Below, piece by piece: positions 1 to 10,421 of a stretch of 64,000 nucleotides of DNA. Numbering within the stretch: position 1 is the stretch's first letter; each line of letters begins with the position of its first letter. The translations under genes were made by a program, and so were the position numbers. Source of the stretch: Ursus arctos (lineage: Eukaryota > Chordata > Mammalia > Carnivora > Ursidae); the NCBI RefSeq assembly GCF_023065955.2, contig NW_026622786.1:41836938-41900937 (forward strand), given 5' to 3'. The notes beneath the pieces were generated by a model. The model was not told where the DNA came from. It saw nothing but the letters and a program-made list of their open reading frames with translations, and did not search any database.

Positions 1-1566
1 TAATCCGATCTGATAATTTCAACAATCCCTTTGGGCAGTGTTGAGAATCTCTAGGGGAAAAATATGTTGAGGCTTTCAGCAGGGCCAGTTTCATAGGTCT
101 GAGATATGTGCAGTTGCACATGGTCCTGCTCTTAGAAGGACCCCACACCTGGGTTAATGCTCTGCTGTTGCAGTATTAAATTCTTAATTTTTGAACAAGG
201 GGCTTGTATTTTTATTTTGCACTAGGCCCAGAAAATTATGTAGTCAATGCTGGCCCTTGTCAGCTGCCTCCTTCCCCTGCCTCTCTCCCTAAGATGACAT
301 CTGGATATCTGAGAAGGGATATGATGGGTCTTCACGACCCCAAGAGAAGAGTCTCCGAGCCTCCTGGGGGTCATTGGCATGCATCAGGAAGTTACTACTG
401 ATCTCAAGACAACAACCCTTATTCATTGGGGGCATCTTGCTTGGTCAGAACCAAGTAACACCTCTGCATGACTCAGCCTCACCCCTACTATGTTGGCTAC
501 AGAGTGTGGAGTGACTACTCTGTCCCTCATCCAGGCTACTCCCTTGTCAGGGCGGGGTGGACAGATGGTACCTTGGAAGCCCTACTGGCTCTTGTCGCAT
601 CATCTACAAAACATGGGAATTGGAAGCAGCACAGGAAAACAAAGCCATAGGATCTCCTTCTGTCTGTGGTGCATAGCCAAGTTGTTGTGGTCATACCCCC
701 AAGTTGGTACAGGTGAACAGGACAAAAGTGAGCTTTCCACGGCCCCCAACTTGGCAATATCTCTCCTCTTTGTTCTTACTATTATTCTCATTTTTGTAAC
801 ACAGCTTCTTTCCAAGCCATAGGGGAAAATTACAAGACACAAATCACTACCTTCTCTTTGTATTTCTTTCCACAATCTCCTTGGTCAAAAAAGGTATGTG
901 TATGAGGGAGGGAGGGAGGTCTTTACTTTCCTAACATCATATCCTCCTACTTCTTGATGCTAATCTTGTGAAGCCTTAAGTGTGTATAAGGGTGTCTTCT
1001 CTATACAATTGTGGCCCTCTATGATCTGGATTTTCTGGGCTCAGCTAGTGATGTGCTACACAGGAAATAAAATAATTAAGCAAACCCCCTATCTGCACAA
1101 GCCCCCCTATCTGGCTAAGAGGTCAAGAGTTCACTTTCTCTTTCTCTACTAGAGTAAACCTCATGGCTCTCCCATAGAACCTTTGCAATAAAACATGATG
1201 TAAGAAGGAAATTCAAATGCATCCATTTAACATTTGCAAAAACATTAAACCAAGAACATTTGTTTTGCAGGTCAGTTTCAAGTTTTGGTTTTTAGGTTCC
1301 TTCCCTTTCAACAACCCTACCTTCTTCTTTTGCAGTTCTTGAGTTTATACAATATCCGAAGCAATCAGAAAGAGAGCCTGCACATGACTATTCATGGATG
1401 GAATTAGCTCTGCTCTAAACCTCCTGCCTGGATCCCAGCTCTATACCTTTCCTTGAGTGGCCCACTAGGCCCTCAGACTCAGCATCTCCACAATTGAATC
1501 CATTCACCTTTTCCCAAAACTAGCTTTCTTTCCTGACTTTTTTCTTTTATCAGCACTAGCAAATGA
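1..1566. other. Intergenic stretch, nothing recognised
   Basis: No exon, tRNA or repeat family that I can name. Short open frames at 204-401 and 468-822 have no recognisable domain, overlap each other in different frames and lack any splice or codon-use support. Moderate GC content and several AATAAA-like hexamers near 1060 and 1190 could reflect an old LTR or other degraded repeat, but I cannot assign one. Confidence 0.4.
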
Positions 1567-1574
1567 GGTTAAAA

Positions 1575-2148
1575 CAGCAGCTCCCAACCTTTCCTGGCTC
1601 ACAGCATCCTTAGTGTCTTGTTAATTTTTTTCACAGTGCCACTAGACCAAAAAAAATACTTAATAGTTTCATTTCCTAGGCAGTCAGATACAAACAACTT
1701 TGTAAGTAGGCATGCCCTAACAACTTAATTACTTTTGAATAATAATAATACCCATATATTTTTAAAATATTTTATTTCATCCTTAAATAACCACATTTAC
1801 TTAATAATGAGATCTCTGCACCTGCTGGGCACTGTACCACTTCTGCAATCTTGGAATCAAATTGGGCACCACCACCCTCACTCCCTGTTCCACAGTAACG
1901 TTCATGTAGTACTTGCTTTTTATCACAGACACCACCAAAAACCCAGCTTTGCAAAGATACGACAGTACCAAAAGGAATGTATTGTTATGATGTTGACACC
2001 GTGGCCTACATCTAGCTCATCATTTGCATGATGTCTAGCAGTCATGGAGTATAACTATGTTTCCCTGGAAATTTTTAAATGTCCCACAACACCCCCTGTG
2101 AATTCACTGTGGTATTTCAGGACACCTCAGCCAGTTTGGGAACTAGAG
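1575..2148. mobile_element. Old hAT-type DNA transposon (MER-like), 574 bp
   Basis: The left end reads CAGCAGCTCCCAACCTTTCC and the right end CCAGTTTGGGAACTAGAG; the reverse complement of the right end resembles the left, as expected of the short terminal inverted repeats of hAT elements (family form CAGTGGTTCCCAAACTTT). The element is flanked by an 8-bp near-direct repeat, GGTTAAAA at 1567-1574 and GGTTAGAA at 2149-2156, and 8 bp is the hAT target length. No transposase frame survives, so it is a non-autonomous or decayed copy. The subfamily is not assigned. Confidence 0.7.
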
Positions 2149-2156
2149 GGTTAGAA

Positions 2157-2524
2157 TGATAGTTTGGAACACACTGTGGAGGACATGAATCAGGTGTGCA
2201 GCCCAATGAGATTCCTAACACGGCATCTGGAGTTCAAGAGTTTCCTAGACAGGCACAGGTAGAGGTGGAAAACTTCCCCAATGTGGGGAGGCTTTCCCCA
2301 TAAAAGCTGCACTTGGCAGGAAGCCAATGAGGGCACACGCTCTGCAGGCAGAGTGATCTGAAGTGCCAGGATGGATGCAGCAGGACCCTGAGTCCAACCA
2401 AGCAAGTTGCTCCTTTTCCCATGGGGTGGAGTGTGCAGTGGAAGAGGGGCTAGAAGGATTCCAGAAGTGGCTGCCCCTCCACACAGAAACCAGGCAAAAG
2501 CAGGTTACCCACCCAATCCCACTT
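2157..2524. other. Intergenic stretch, nothing recognised
   Basis: Unique-looking, fairly GC-rich sequence between the hAT element and an old L1. Short overlapping frames on both strands (2190-2554) lack domains and look like chance. Confidence 0.4.
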
Positions 2525-2960
2525 CAAAAACAAGGCTGCAATAAATATGCTTAAAGGTATACTGTTCTGCATTTGTCCTATTATCTTCTTAGAAGAATTT
2601 CCTAGAAGTGGGATTCCCTAGTCCAAACTAAAAGCATTTCTAAAGCCTTTCACACATACTATCAAATTGCAGAGAAGATTACAAATTTACACTCCCAACA
2701 GCAATGGATGAAAATGCCCACTTGGTCATACCCTTTGCTACTGAGATAGATTAAAATGATATCTCATTATTGTGCTGGTTTGCATTTTGTTACTAGTAAG
2801 GCTAAAATTTTTCCATATATTTATTGGCCATTTTTATTTTTTTCTTTTCTGTCTCCTTTGATATGCCCTTTGCCCATTTCTTAAGTGAGATTTTCATATT
2901 CTTACTCATTTTGTAAGATGCAAAAATATTTAAACAAGTGACTCTTCTTAATCTTACAGT
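2525..2960 (-). mobile_element. Ancient L1 (L1M-type) fragment, ORF2 3' region, antisense
   Basis: Reads as the antisense of the L1 ORF2 3' region: CCTAGAAGTGGGATT at about 2600, TTTACACTCCCAACAGCA at about 2690, then ATTGGCCATTTTTATTTTTTT and TGCCCTTTGCCCATTTCTTA near 2825-2885. These are standard landmarks of old mammalian L1. Highly diverged, no frame remains, no TSD found. Confidence 0.65.
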
Positions 2961-3387
2961 TGTGATGCATTGGATAGCAGTTAGAATCATAAGCTTAACA
3001 AAGCATGATACTGATGTTGAGAGTGATCATTTCCATATTTATTAAAACTTTTCCTTATATCAAAGCAAGAACCTATTTGAAGAAGGGACAGGATTTTGGA
3101 AAAGGTCAACATCTACAGCCCACAGAAGTGCTTAGATTTAATATCCTCTGATATTTAGTCCAGGCACTAATATTTTTATTTCAAACATTAAGAAACCTAA
3201 TAATTATTGATCCAGAAATTTAAAAATAAAAAAAAATTCTTGACAGAGGTACTTTATTTCAAGCATACTCAGTACATGGAAATTTGAAATTTTAAAGAAA
3301 AAAACCTTCATTACTTGTTCTCTTTATTAAAAGATTGCTATCAGAAACATTAGGTATAAACTACTGACTAAGGCAACGTCCACTGTT
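2961..3387. other. AT-rich intergenic stretch, nothing recognised
   Basis: AT-rich sequence without a repeat family or exon that I can recognise. Confidence 0.35.
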
Positions 3388-3402
3388 AAAATGATTGAAC
3401 AT

Positions 3403-3595
3403 GGGGCAGCTGGGTGCCTCAGTTGGTTAAACATCTGACGCTCAGGTCATGATCTCAGGGTCCTGGAATCAAGCCCCTGTCTCAGGCTCTGTGCTCAGCA
3501 GGGAATCTGCTTGTCCCTCTCCCTCTCCCTCTGCTCCTCCCTCTGCTTGTGCTCTCACACACTCTCTCTAATAAATAAATCAAATATTTTTTAAA
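3403..3595 (+). mobile_element. Carnivore tRNA-Lys SINE (SINEC), first of a tandem pair
   Basis: tRNA-derived head GGGGCAGCTGGGTGCCTCAG, CT-rich middle, and an AATAAATAAATC/A-rich tail. AAAATGATTGAAC at 3388-3400 precedes it and AAAATGATCGAG follows at 3596-3607, which marks a target duplication. SINEC elements are transcribed by RNA polymerase III from internal boxes and mobilised by L1. Confidence 0.9.
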
Positions 3596-3606
3596 AAATG
3601 ATCGAG

Positions 3607-3795
3607 GAGCACCTGAGTGGCTCAGTAGGTTAAGCGTCTGCCTTTAGCTCAGGTCATGATCCCAGACTCCTGGGTTTGAGTTCTACATCAGGCCCCCTGC
3701 CCGGCAGGGAGTCTGCTTCTCCCTCTATCCCTCCCCTATGCTCGTGATCTCTCTCTCTCATGCCCTCTCTCTCCCAAATAAATAAAATCTTGAAA
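3607..3795 (+). mobile_element. Carnivore SINEC, second of a tandem pair
   Basis: Starts with the head GAGCACCTGAGTGGCTCAG and ends with AAATAAATAAAATCTTGAAA. It is bracketed by the target word AAAATGATYGA (3596-3606 and 3796-3808), the same word that brackets the previous SINE. It therefore probably entered the duplication left by its neighbour, or the reverse. Confidence 0.9.
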
Positions 3796-3978
3796 AAAAT
3801 GATTGAACTCATACAGACATTTTAGAATTAACAGGTAGTACGCAGGATTTTGGTCCATATTTTCCCAAGGATAACTACTTTATGATTTTTGGTAATACAA
3901 TTCAGAGTATTCTATTTGTCGGTGGTTAATTTTTAATGCATTATTCAATAATATTTTTGTTATTTAAATTCCAGTTAG

Positions 3979-4192
3979 GGGGCACCTGGGTGGCTTAGTC
4001 AGTTAAGGGTAAACATCAGACTCTTGATTTCGCTCAGTTCAGGATCTCAGGGTGATGGGATCAAGCCCCACTTAGGGCTCTGCACTCAGCCACTCAGTGT
4101 GGAGTCTGCTTATCCCTCTCCCTCTTCTCCTCCCTCTGTTCCTCCTCCTCCCCACCCACTCACACTCACCCATGGGCTTTCCCTCTAACTTT
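3979..4192 (+). mobile_element. SINEC inserted in the L1 3' UTR
   Basis: Head GGGCACCTGGGTGGCTTAG and CT-rich body. Flanked by TTTAAATTCCAGTTAG (3963-3978) and TTTAATTTCCATTTAG (4193-4208), both derived from the host L1 3' end. The tail is pyrimidine-rich with little poly(A). Confidence 0.85.
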
Positions 4193-4753
4193 TTTAATTT
4201 CCATTTAGTTAACATACAGTGTATATTAGTTTCAAGTGTGCAATATAGTGATTCAACATGTCCATACATCACCCGGTGCTCATCACAAGTGCACTCCTTA
4301 ATCCCCATCACCTATTTCACCCATCCCCCATCCACCTCCTCTCTGGTAACCATCAGTTTGTTCTCTACAGTTAAGAGTCTGTTTTTCGGTTTGCCTCTCT
4401 CTTTTTTCCCCCTTTGACTTTTGTAAAGTCATGTGGTAAATTTGCCTTTCTCTGGCTGACTTATTTCACTCAACATAATGCTTTCTAGCTCCATCCATGT
4501 TGTAGCAAGTGGTTAAGATTTCATGCTTTTTATGGCTGAGTAATATTCCATTGTATATATACAACGCATTTTCTTTATCCATTCATCAATCAATGGACAC
4601 TTGGGCTATTTCCATAACCTGCCTATTGTAGATAATGCTGTTAAAAACATTGGGGTGCATGTATCCCTTTGAAATAGTATTTTTGTATTCTTTTGAGTAA
4701 ATAACCAGTAGTGTGATTGCTGGATCGTAGGGTAGTTCTATTTTTAACTTTTT

Positions 4754-4937
4754 TTTTTAAGATTTTTTATTTATTTGTTTGACAGAGAGCACACAAGCAG
4801 AGAGAACAGCAGAGGCAAAGGGAAAAGCAGGCTCCCCACTGAGCAGGGAGCCCAATGCAGCACTCAATCCCAGGACCCTGGGATCACGACCTGAGCCAAA
4901 GGCAAATGCTTAACCAACTAAGCCAACTTGGTGTCCG
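4754..4937 (-). mobile_element. SINEC inserted in the L1 ORF2 region, antisense
   Basis: The antisense tail (T-run, AAGATTTTTTATTTATTTG) runs to the antisense head ending CAACTTGGTGTCC. Flanked by TATTTTTAACTTTTT at 4739-4753 and 4938-4952, a perfect 15-bp target duplication that splits the host L1. Confidence 0.9.
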
Positions 4938-5806
4938 TATTTTTAACTTTTTGAGGAAACGTCATACTGTTTTCCACAAGTGACCGCATCAGTTTGCACG
5001 CTCATCAACAGTACAAGAGGGTTCCCCTTTCTCCACATCCTCGCCAACACCCATTTCTTGTGTTGTTCATTTTAACCATTTTGGCATGTATGAGGTGATA
5101 CCTCATTACAGTTTTGATTCGTATTTCCCTGATGATCAGTGATGTTGAGCATCTTTTCATCTGTATGTCCTCTTTGGAAAATGTCTGCTCGTGTATTCTG
5201 CCCATTTTTTAATTGGATTATTCATTTTTGGGTGTTGAGTTTTATAAGTTCTTTATAGATTCTGGATACTAACCCTTTATCTGATATGTCATTTGCAAGT
5301 ATCTTCTCTCATTCCATAAATTGCCTTTTAGTTTTGTTGTTTCCTTCACTGTACAAAAGCTTTTTATTTTGATGAAGTCCCAATAGTTTATTTTTGCTTT
5401 TTCCCCCCTTGCCTCAGGAGACATATCTAGAAAGAAGTTGCTACAGCTGATGTCAAACAGGTTACTGCCTGTGTTCTCCTCTAGGATTTTTCTGGCTTCA
5501 GGTCTCACATTCAGATCTTTAACCCATTTTGAATTTATTTTTGTATATGGTATAAGAAAGTGGTCCAGTTTCATTCCTTCACATGTTGTTGTCCAGTTTT
5601 CCCAACACCATTTGTTGAAGAGGCTATCTTTTTTCCATTGGATACTTTTTTCTGCTTTGTTGAAGATTAATTGACCATATAGTTGTGGGTTTCAATATCT
5701 TTGTAAGAGGTCTTAGAGTAATGGATATTGAGCAAATGGTAGTAAACAATGCCTTGACCAAAAAATGCCCTTAGTCATTCTTTCCACTAAGAAAATTTCC
5801 ATTCTT

Positions 5807-6039
5807 AAAAATGAAACAAGACAAAAGCAGAGAGGGAGACAAACCATAAGAGACTCTTAATCATAGGAAACAAACAGAGTTGCTGGAGGGGAGAGGGGTA
5901 GAGGGATGAGGTAACTGGGTGATGGACACTGGGGAGGGTATATGTTGTAATGAGCACTGGGTATAAGACTGATGAATCACAGATGTGTACCCCTGAAACA
6001 AATAATACATTATATGTTAATTGAATTTAAGTTTAAAAA
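5807..6039 (+). mobile_element. 5'-truncated L1 3' UTR insertion
   Basis: Sense L1 3' UTR: AACCATAAGAGACTCTTAAT, GTTGCTGGAGGGGAG, GAGCACTGGGTATAAG, ATTATATGTTAATTGAATTT and a short A tail. Flanked by a perfect 18-bp duplication, AAGAAAATTTCCATTCTT, at 5789-5806 and 6040-6057. About 230 bp, so strongly truncated; no coding part. Confidence 0.92.
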
Positions 6040-6136
6040 AAGAAAATTTCCATTCTTTTTTTTAATTTCCATTAACAGCAACATACATAGTTTGAAATCT
6101 ACCAAATCACTAAACTTCAGAATTCTGAAATTCTTG

Positions 6137-6334
6137 GGGCGCCTGGGTGGCTCAGTCGTTAAGCGTCTGCCTTCAGCTCAGGGCATGATCCCGGCATTCT
6201 GGGATCCAGCCCCGCATCAGGCTCCTTTGCTGGGAGCCTGTTCTTCCTCTCCCACTCCCCCTGCTTGTATTCCCTCTCTCACTGGCTGTCTCTCTCTCTG
6301 TCAAATAAATAAATAAAATCTTAAAAAAAAAAAA
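6137..6334 (+). mobile_element. SINEC, ursid-type subfamily
   Basis: Head GGGCGCCTGGGTGGCTCAGT, a middle with CTGGCTGTCTCTCTCTCTG, and tail AAATAAATAAATAAAATCTT plus poly(A). Perfect 18-bp target duplication AGAATTCTGAAATTCTTG at 6119-6136 and 6335-6352. The intact duplication and low divergence mark it as a young copy. Confidence 0.95.
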
Positions 6335-7091
6335 AGAATTCTGAAATTCTTGCTATTATGCATTATCCCAAAATATTCCATCATCTTTATATTTCTCCAT
6401 AAAGTATAACAACACCCGTTAGAGCCCTCATCATTCAACACTGATTAATTCAATAAACACTTTGAGAACCTACTAACATTCTTAAAAACTTAGTGCTACA
6501 TTAAGAGCTAAGGATACGAAGACAGGTAAAACAGTCCCTACCCTCAAGCAAAACATGGTCTGGAATTTATGGTCTAGCAGGCAAGAAAGTCTATAGTTTA
6601 TAGTGGGGGAGAGAGAAAAAGAGAATCCACTGTGGTATAACCAAGCACTAACAGAGACAACCCAAGGGAACTGTCACTAACTGAGGCTGAGGGAATCAGA
6701 GAAGGCTGCCAGGAGGGAGTGATGAGTCACTGAGTCCTGGAGAATGAGCAGGTTCTAGCCAAGGGGAGAGAAAAAGGCTGATTCAGGTATGTGTAAAGGT
6801 ACAGAGGCAGGATGGGGCACAACAAGGAGAACTAGTAGTACAGGAGTTCGGTTCAGATGGAGCATAGAGTTGGCGTGGGCACAGGCAATGGTGAGAGATT
6901 GCACTATAGAAGGAATATTATATCTTTGCATTTCAATGCTGACAAAAGTTGATGAGGAAAGGACTATTCTCACCCTCCTCTCCCATTTCACAGTTAAAGA
7001 AACAAGCCCAGTAAGATTAAGCGACTTGCCCAAGGTCATATATTGTAGAAGTGGCTAAGGGGAAATTCCAACTTAGAAATTCTGATTCCAG

Positions 7092-7261
7092 GGGCACCTG
7101 GGTGGCTCAGTCCTTAAGCATCTGCCTTCGCCTCAGGGCGTGATCCCAGTGTTCTGGGATCGAGCCCCACATCAGGCTCCTCCGCTGGGAGCCTGCTTCT
7201 TCCTCTCCCACTCCCCCTGCTTGTGTTCCCTCTCTCGCTGGCTGTCTCTAGCTCTGTCAAA

Positions 7262-7296
<35 letters not shown>

Positions 7297-7303
7297 ATCT
7301 TTT

Positions 7304-7350
<47 letters not shown>

Positions 7351-7369
7351 AGGAAAGAAAGAAAGAAAG
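7092..7369 (+). mobile_element. SINEC inserted in the MIR, with expanded tail
   Basis: Head GGGCACCTGGGTGGCTCAGT and ursid-type body, then a long (AAAT)n run and a long (GAAA)n run in place of a simple poly(A) tail. Target duplication of MIR sequence: AAATTCTGATTCCAG at 7077-7091 and AAATTGTGATTCCAG at 7370-7384. Confidence 0.92.
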
Positions 7370-7371
7370 AA
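7256..7371 (+). repeat. Compound microsatellite (AAAT)n-(GAAA)n
   Basis: About ten AAAT units followed, after CTTTTA, by about sixteen GAAA units with one GGAA interruption near 7351. It grew from the SINE A-rich tail and is likely length-polymorphic. Confidence 0.95.
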
Positions 7372-7790
7372 ATTGTGATTCCAGAGCCTAGGCTTACCTG
7401 CTAATCATGAATGGATATTAGGCTATGCTAAGGAATTTGAATTTTACCCTGAAGGTCATGGGAGGCCAACAATTTTAGGCAGGAGAATGATATGGTCCTT
7501 TTGCCTTTTAAAAGGAGGACCCAAGTTACTGAAGGAAGCAGGGCTAGACCTGAGATGGAACTGTGTACAGTTCTGCATGTTGTACCCTGAACAACTCTAG
7601 GGAGGGCCATTAAGCATGGTCTATGAATGGCACCAGTGAAGTTGTGCAGTGCACAACCTACATGACCATATTTGATGTAATCACAAGTTAGGAGGCTACT
7701 ACAGTAATCCAGACACAAAATGTATTAGTGATTTAAAAAGAGCAATTTGCAGAGAAGGGAATGGCTTATAATGCAGAAATAATGATGAAT

Positions 7791-8349
7791 CAACAGGAGT
7801 TGGTGGCTGGTTGGATGAAGATGGTGACACAGAAAAAGAAAATGGTTTTATTTTGCCTCAGTCTAAGTTGGAACTACATTTTTTCATCTTCTTCCCTACT
7901 TGGTTCTGGGTTAGAAACTTGCACTGATTTGGAAAGTGAAATGAAGCAGCAGCCCTTATGCTCTGAATGTCATCATGGTTAGACGTGATGAGAGAGAGAT
8001 GCAGCGAAGCAAACAGGTACCAGTTACTTGGTTCTCTCCACTCTGCACACTCCTCTGCCTCCAGGTCCAGCTGTTCTTCCCATCTGTCTGCCCTGCTGAC
8101 CAACAGCAACTCATGACCAGACACCCAACTGCAAACTCACAGAGGCAACCACACGAACCAGATCACAGCCCTGCACAGACCTTCACAGTCCCATCTGTGG
8201 ACCCTTTCAGCAGATACCCCTCAAGCTCTGACTTGTCCACTAGACCAATGCTTCAGAAAGACTGCTTAGTGACCTCCCTGCTCCACCACCTCTCTTCTCC
8301 TCTCCTTCCTCTCCTCCTACTTCTCCAGCTTCAGTTCCTGATCCCAGCA
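7791..8349. other. Intergenic stretch, nothing firmly recognised
   Basis: Contains most of a 163-codon open frame (7975-8466) of low-complexity, serine/proline/leucine-rich composition. Its distal part overlaps an L1 remnant, so I do not treat it as a gene. Confidence 0.4.
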
Positions 8350-8500
8350 GGCTTTTTGGTAGCAATTGAGAAGATTAGTCTGAAATTCATACAGAGCTAC
8401 AAACATTTAATAGTCAAAACAGCTTTGGAAAAGAAAAAAGTTGGAGGATGTCAAGACTTATTATAAAGGAATCTATCACAGAGCTGTAAAGATGGACATG
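8350..8500 (+). mobile_element. Ancient L1 ORF2 fragment
   Basis: Sense match to the L1 ORF2 segment: CTGAAATTCATACAGAG, then ACAGCTTTGGAAAAGAAAAA, AGTTGGAGGATGTCAAGACT and TACAAAG-like ATAAAGGAATCTATCACAG. Diverged and fragmentary; no TSD seen. Confidence 0.7.
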
Positions 8501-9999
8501 CAAATTACACAGGGACAAAACATGTGGTAAACTTGCCTGGGATAACTTGGACAGCAGACCACATGCCCACTGAGACTGTAACTCTGGGGGAAGTGCTTGG
8601 CAGGAGAAGAACAGTGGGCTCACTTTTATTTTGTATGTCAGGCAAAGTGTTATAAGAAATGAGCTCAGAAAATAATTGGCCAGTTTGCAAGCAGAAATTG
8701 AGGGTCCAGAAATTGGCGGCCTGACTAAGAAAGATGTATGAAAGCTATTAGAGCCCAAATTTTAAGACAATTTGGAAAAAATATTTGAACACAAAAGCCC
8801 ATTAAAACCTAGCTTTGCTGCTGCCATTGGGGCTAACAAAGTTAGCTGTGGTGGGTTTGAGGGTGAGGGCCCTGACTGAAGACGTAGGACTGTTTCCCAC
8901 TGTCCCTGACACTATGTGAGACTTCCATCCACTCATCATTAGAGGAAACACAGTGCTGATACAAAGGAATGTGGATCAGAGAAAAAGTATTCAAGGGCCA
9001 TGCCACCCTCTAGGAACTGTGGACAGGGGAGCAGCATCAACCTCCCAAAGTGCTCATGCAACAAACTGGACAGGAGAAGGGGCTTGCCTTCATTCCTGAG
9101 ATGTTGCTATCCAGATGAACTCCATGCCTAGAGGATGTGCGGAAAATCCAAGCTTCAGAAATAAATGTAATTTCTCTTGGAACTGAGCTTCTAACAACTT
9201 TAATGTATGCCAACAAAAGCACTGTATATTGGGCTTTTTCTAAGAAAAGGTGCCCAAAGATGCAGTACAGCTTGGTTACTAGTATTCTTGGCAGGATCTT
9301 CTGTTCTCTTCCATTTTCAGTCACTTTATTACAACTTAATCTTTATAAATCTGACTTTGGGTCATTCAAGCTTCTGGGAAGTACTTTGGATTATTGGAAT
9401 TATGGTCTTCATTCTGAAAATCTTTTTCATAGGCTTGAAATGCCTTATTTCATTGGTACCTTCTTTCATGATGCCTTTTAAATCCAAGGATTACTGGTAT
9501 GTGTTCTTATGTCAGTATAAATGAATTTTGTTCCCCTATCTGGTTCCATTACCTTATTAACCACAGGGAGTTTGGTAATGTAACTACAATCTTCGGATGT
9601 TACTAGCTTTATGCTACTCCATTTTAAAGTTTTTGAATTTTTTTTTAAATATGATTTTCAGACAGGTTTTGTGAATATTTTTCACATGACCAAGCTACAA
9701 AGTGACTTGTTCAGATGATATGTGACCAATATGTCAAGCAGAATTTCATAAGATTATGTTTCCCATCTGCCAGCATATATTTCCCAAAGAATGCATCACC
9801 TCGTGGTTTCATCAAGAGAATGTGCACTAGTCAGAACTGTGATTTCAAACCACATAAGCAAATGGAAAGATGGAGCTACTTCATCACACCTTCAAACGTA
9901 ATTAAGTCCTATCAACTATTAAGACCACAAAATATTAATTGCATTTGGCTACAATGACTATTACTAAAGTCATTGGGAGAGATTTCTTTGCTAAAAATT
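8501..9999. other. Intergenic stretch, nothing recognised
   Basis: No repeat or exon that I can name. Frames at 9137-9524 overlap in two registers and end without any domain. Confidence 0.4.
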
Positions 10000-10017
10000 A
10001 AAAGAAAAATGTTTCCA

Positions 10018-10217
10018 GTGGTGCCTGGTAGCTCAGTTAGTTAAGCGTCCGATTCTGTATTTTGGCTCAGGTCATGATCTCAGGATCATGAGATGGAGCC
10101 CTGCGTCTGGCTCTGCACTCAGTGGGGAGCCTGCTTGAGAGTCTCTCTTCCTCTCCCTCTGCCCCTCCCCACCACACTCCCTCTCTAAAATAAATCTTTA
10201 AAAAAAAGAAAGAAAGA
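10018..10217 (+). mobile_element. SINEC
   Basis: Head GTGGTGCCTGGTAGCTCAGT, body with GATCATGAGATGGAGCCC, tail AAATAAATCTTTAAAAAAAA with GAAA units. Perfect 18-bp target duplication AAAAGAAAAATGTTTCCA at 10000-10017 and 10218-10235. Confidence 0.93.
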
Positions 10218-10281
10218 AAAAGAAAAATGTTTCCAAACATTTTTGGAGCACTAGAGTAAGATTTAAGTATTTCATTTTTTT

Positions 10282-10404
10282 TTAAAGATTTTATTTGTCG
10301 GAGAGAGAGTGAGCACAAGCAGGGGGAGGCGCAGGCAGAGAGAGAAGGCGGCTCCCCACTGAGCAAAGGCAGATGCTTAACCAGTTGAACCATCCAGGCA
10401 TCGC
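10282..10404 (-). mobile_element. Internally deleted SINEC, antisense
   Basis: The antisense tail (TTTAAAGATTTTATTTGTC) joins the antisense head (GATGCTTAACCAGTTGAACC) in only about 123 bp against a usual ~190. The middle, including the B-box region, is missing after GAGCAAAGGC. Target duplication AAGTATTTCATTTTTTT at 10265-10281 and 10405-10421. Confidence 0.88.
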
Positions 10405-10421
10405 AAGTATTTCATTTTTTT

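Larger units (their letters stand above)
3950..5690 (-). mobile_element. L1 (carnivore), 3' UTR and ORF2 end, antisense, with two nested SINEs
   Basis: The antisense 3' end (TTATTTAAATTCCAGTTAG, then GTTAACATACAGTGTATATT) leads into the 3' UTR, then the ORF2 C-terminal region from about 4430 (ATTCCATTGTATATATAC, CTTGGGCTATTTCCATAA), ending near 5690 where the copy is 5'-truncated. ORF2 is broken by frameshifts; a 101-codon minus-strand remnant lies at 5269-5574. It carries a plus-strand SINE at 3979-4192 and a minus-strand SINE at 4754-4937, so it predates both. Confidence 0.85.
6925..7425 (-). mobile_element. MIR inserted in the L2, itself split by a SINE
   Basis: Antisense MIR core: CCCATTTCACAGTTAAAGAA followed by GACTTGCCCAAGGTCATAT near 7023, then AATTCTGATTCCAG, and resumption after the SINE as CCAGAGCCTAGGCTT near 7381. 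Edges are approximate. Confidence 0.75.
6430..7790 (-). mobile_element. L2 LINE remnant, antisense, interrupted by a MIR
   Basis: Antisense L2 landmarks appear in order: TTCAATAAACACTTTGAG (3' end) near 6450; CAGTCCCTACCCTCAAG near 6534; CAGAGGCAGGATGG near 6802; ATTTTACCCTGAAGGTCATG near 7440; GGAGGCTACTACAGTAATCC near 7690. The order fits one L2 copy split by the MIR at 6925-7425. No reverse-transcriptase frame survives. Confidence 0.7.

Noticed and set aside
204..822. Possible retroviral or other coding remnant
   Set aside because: Overlapping short frames show no retroviral or cellular motif I can identify.
7306..7371. CRISPR-like or satellite array
   Set aside because: Units are 4 bp with no spacers; it is SINE-tail microsatellite DNA.
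7975..8466. 163-codon forward frame
   Set aside because: Low-complexity composition, no domain, and its 3' third is an old L1 fragment.
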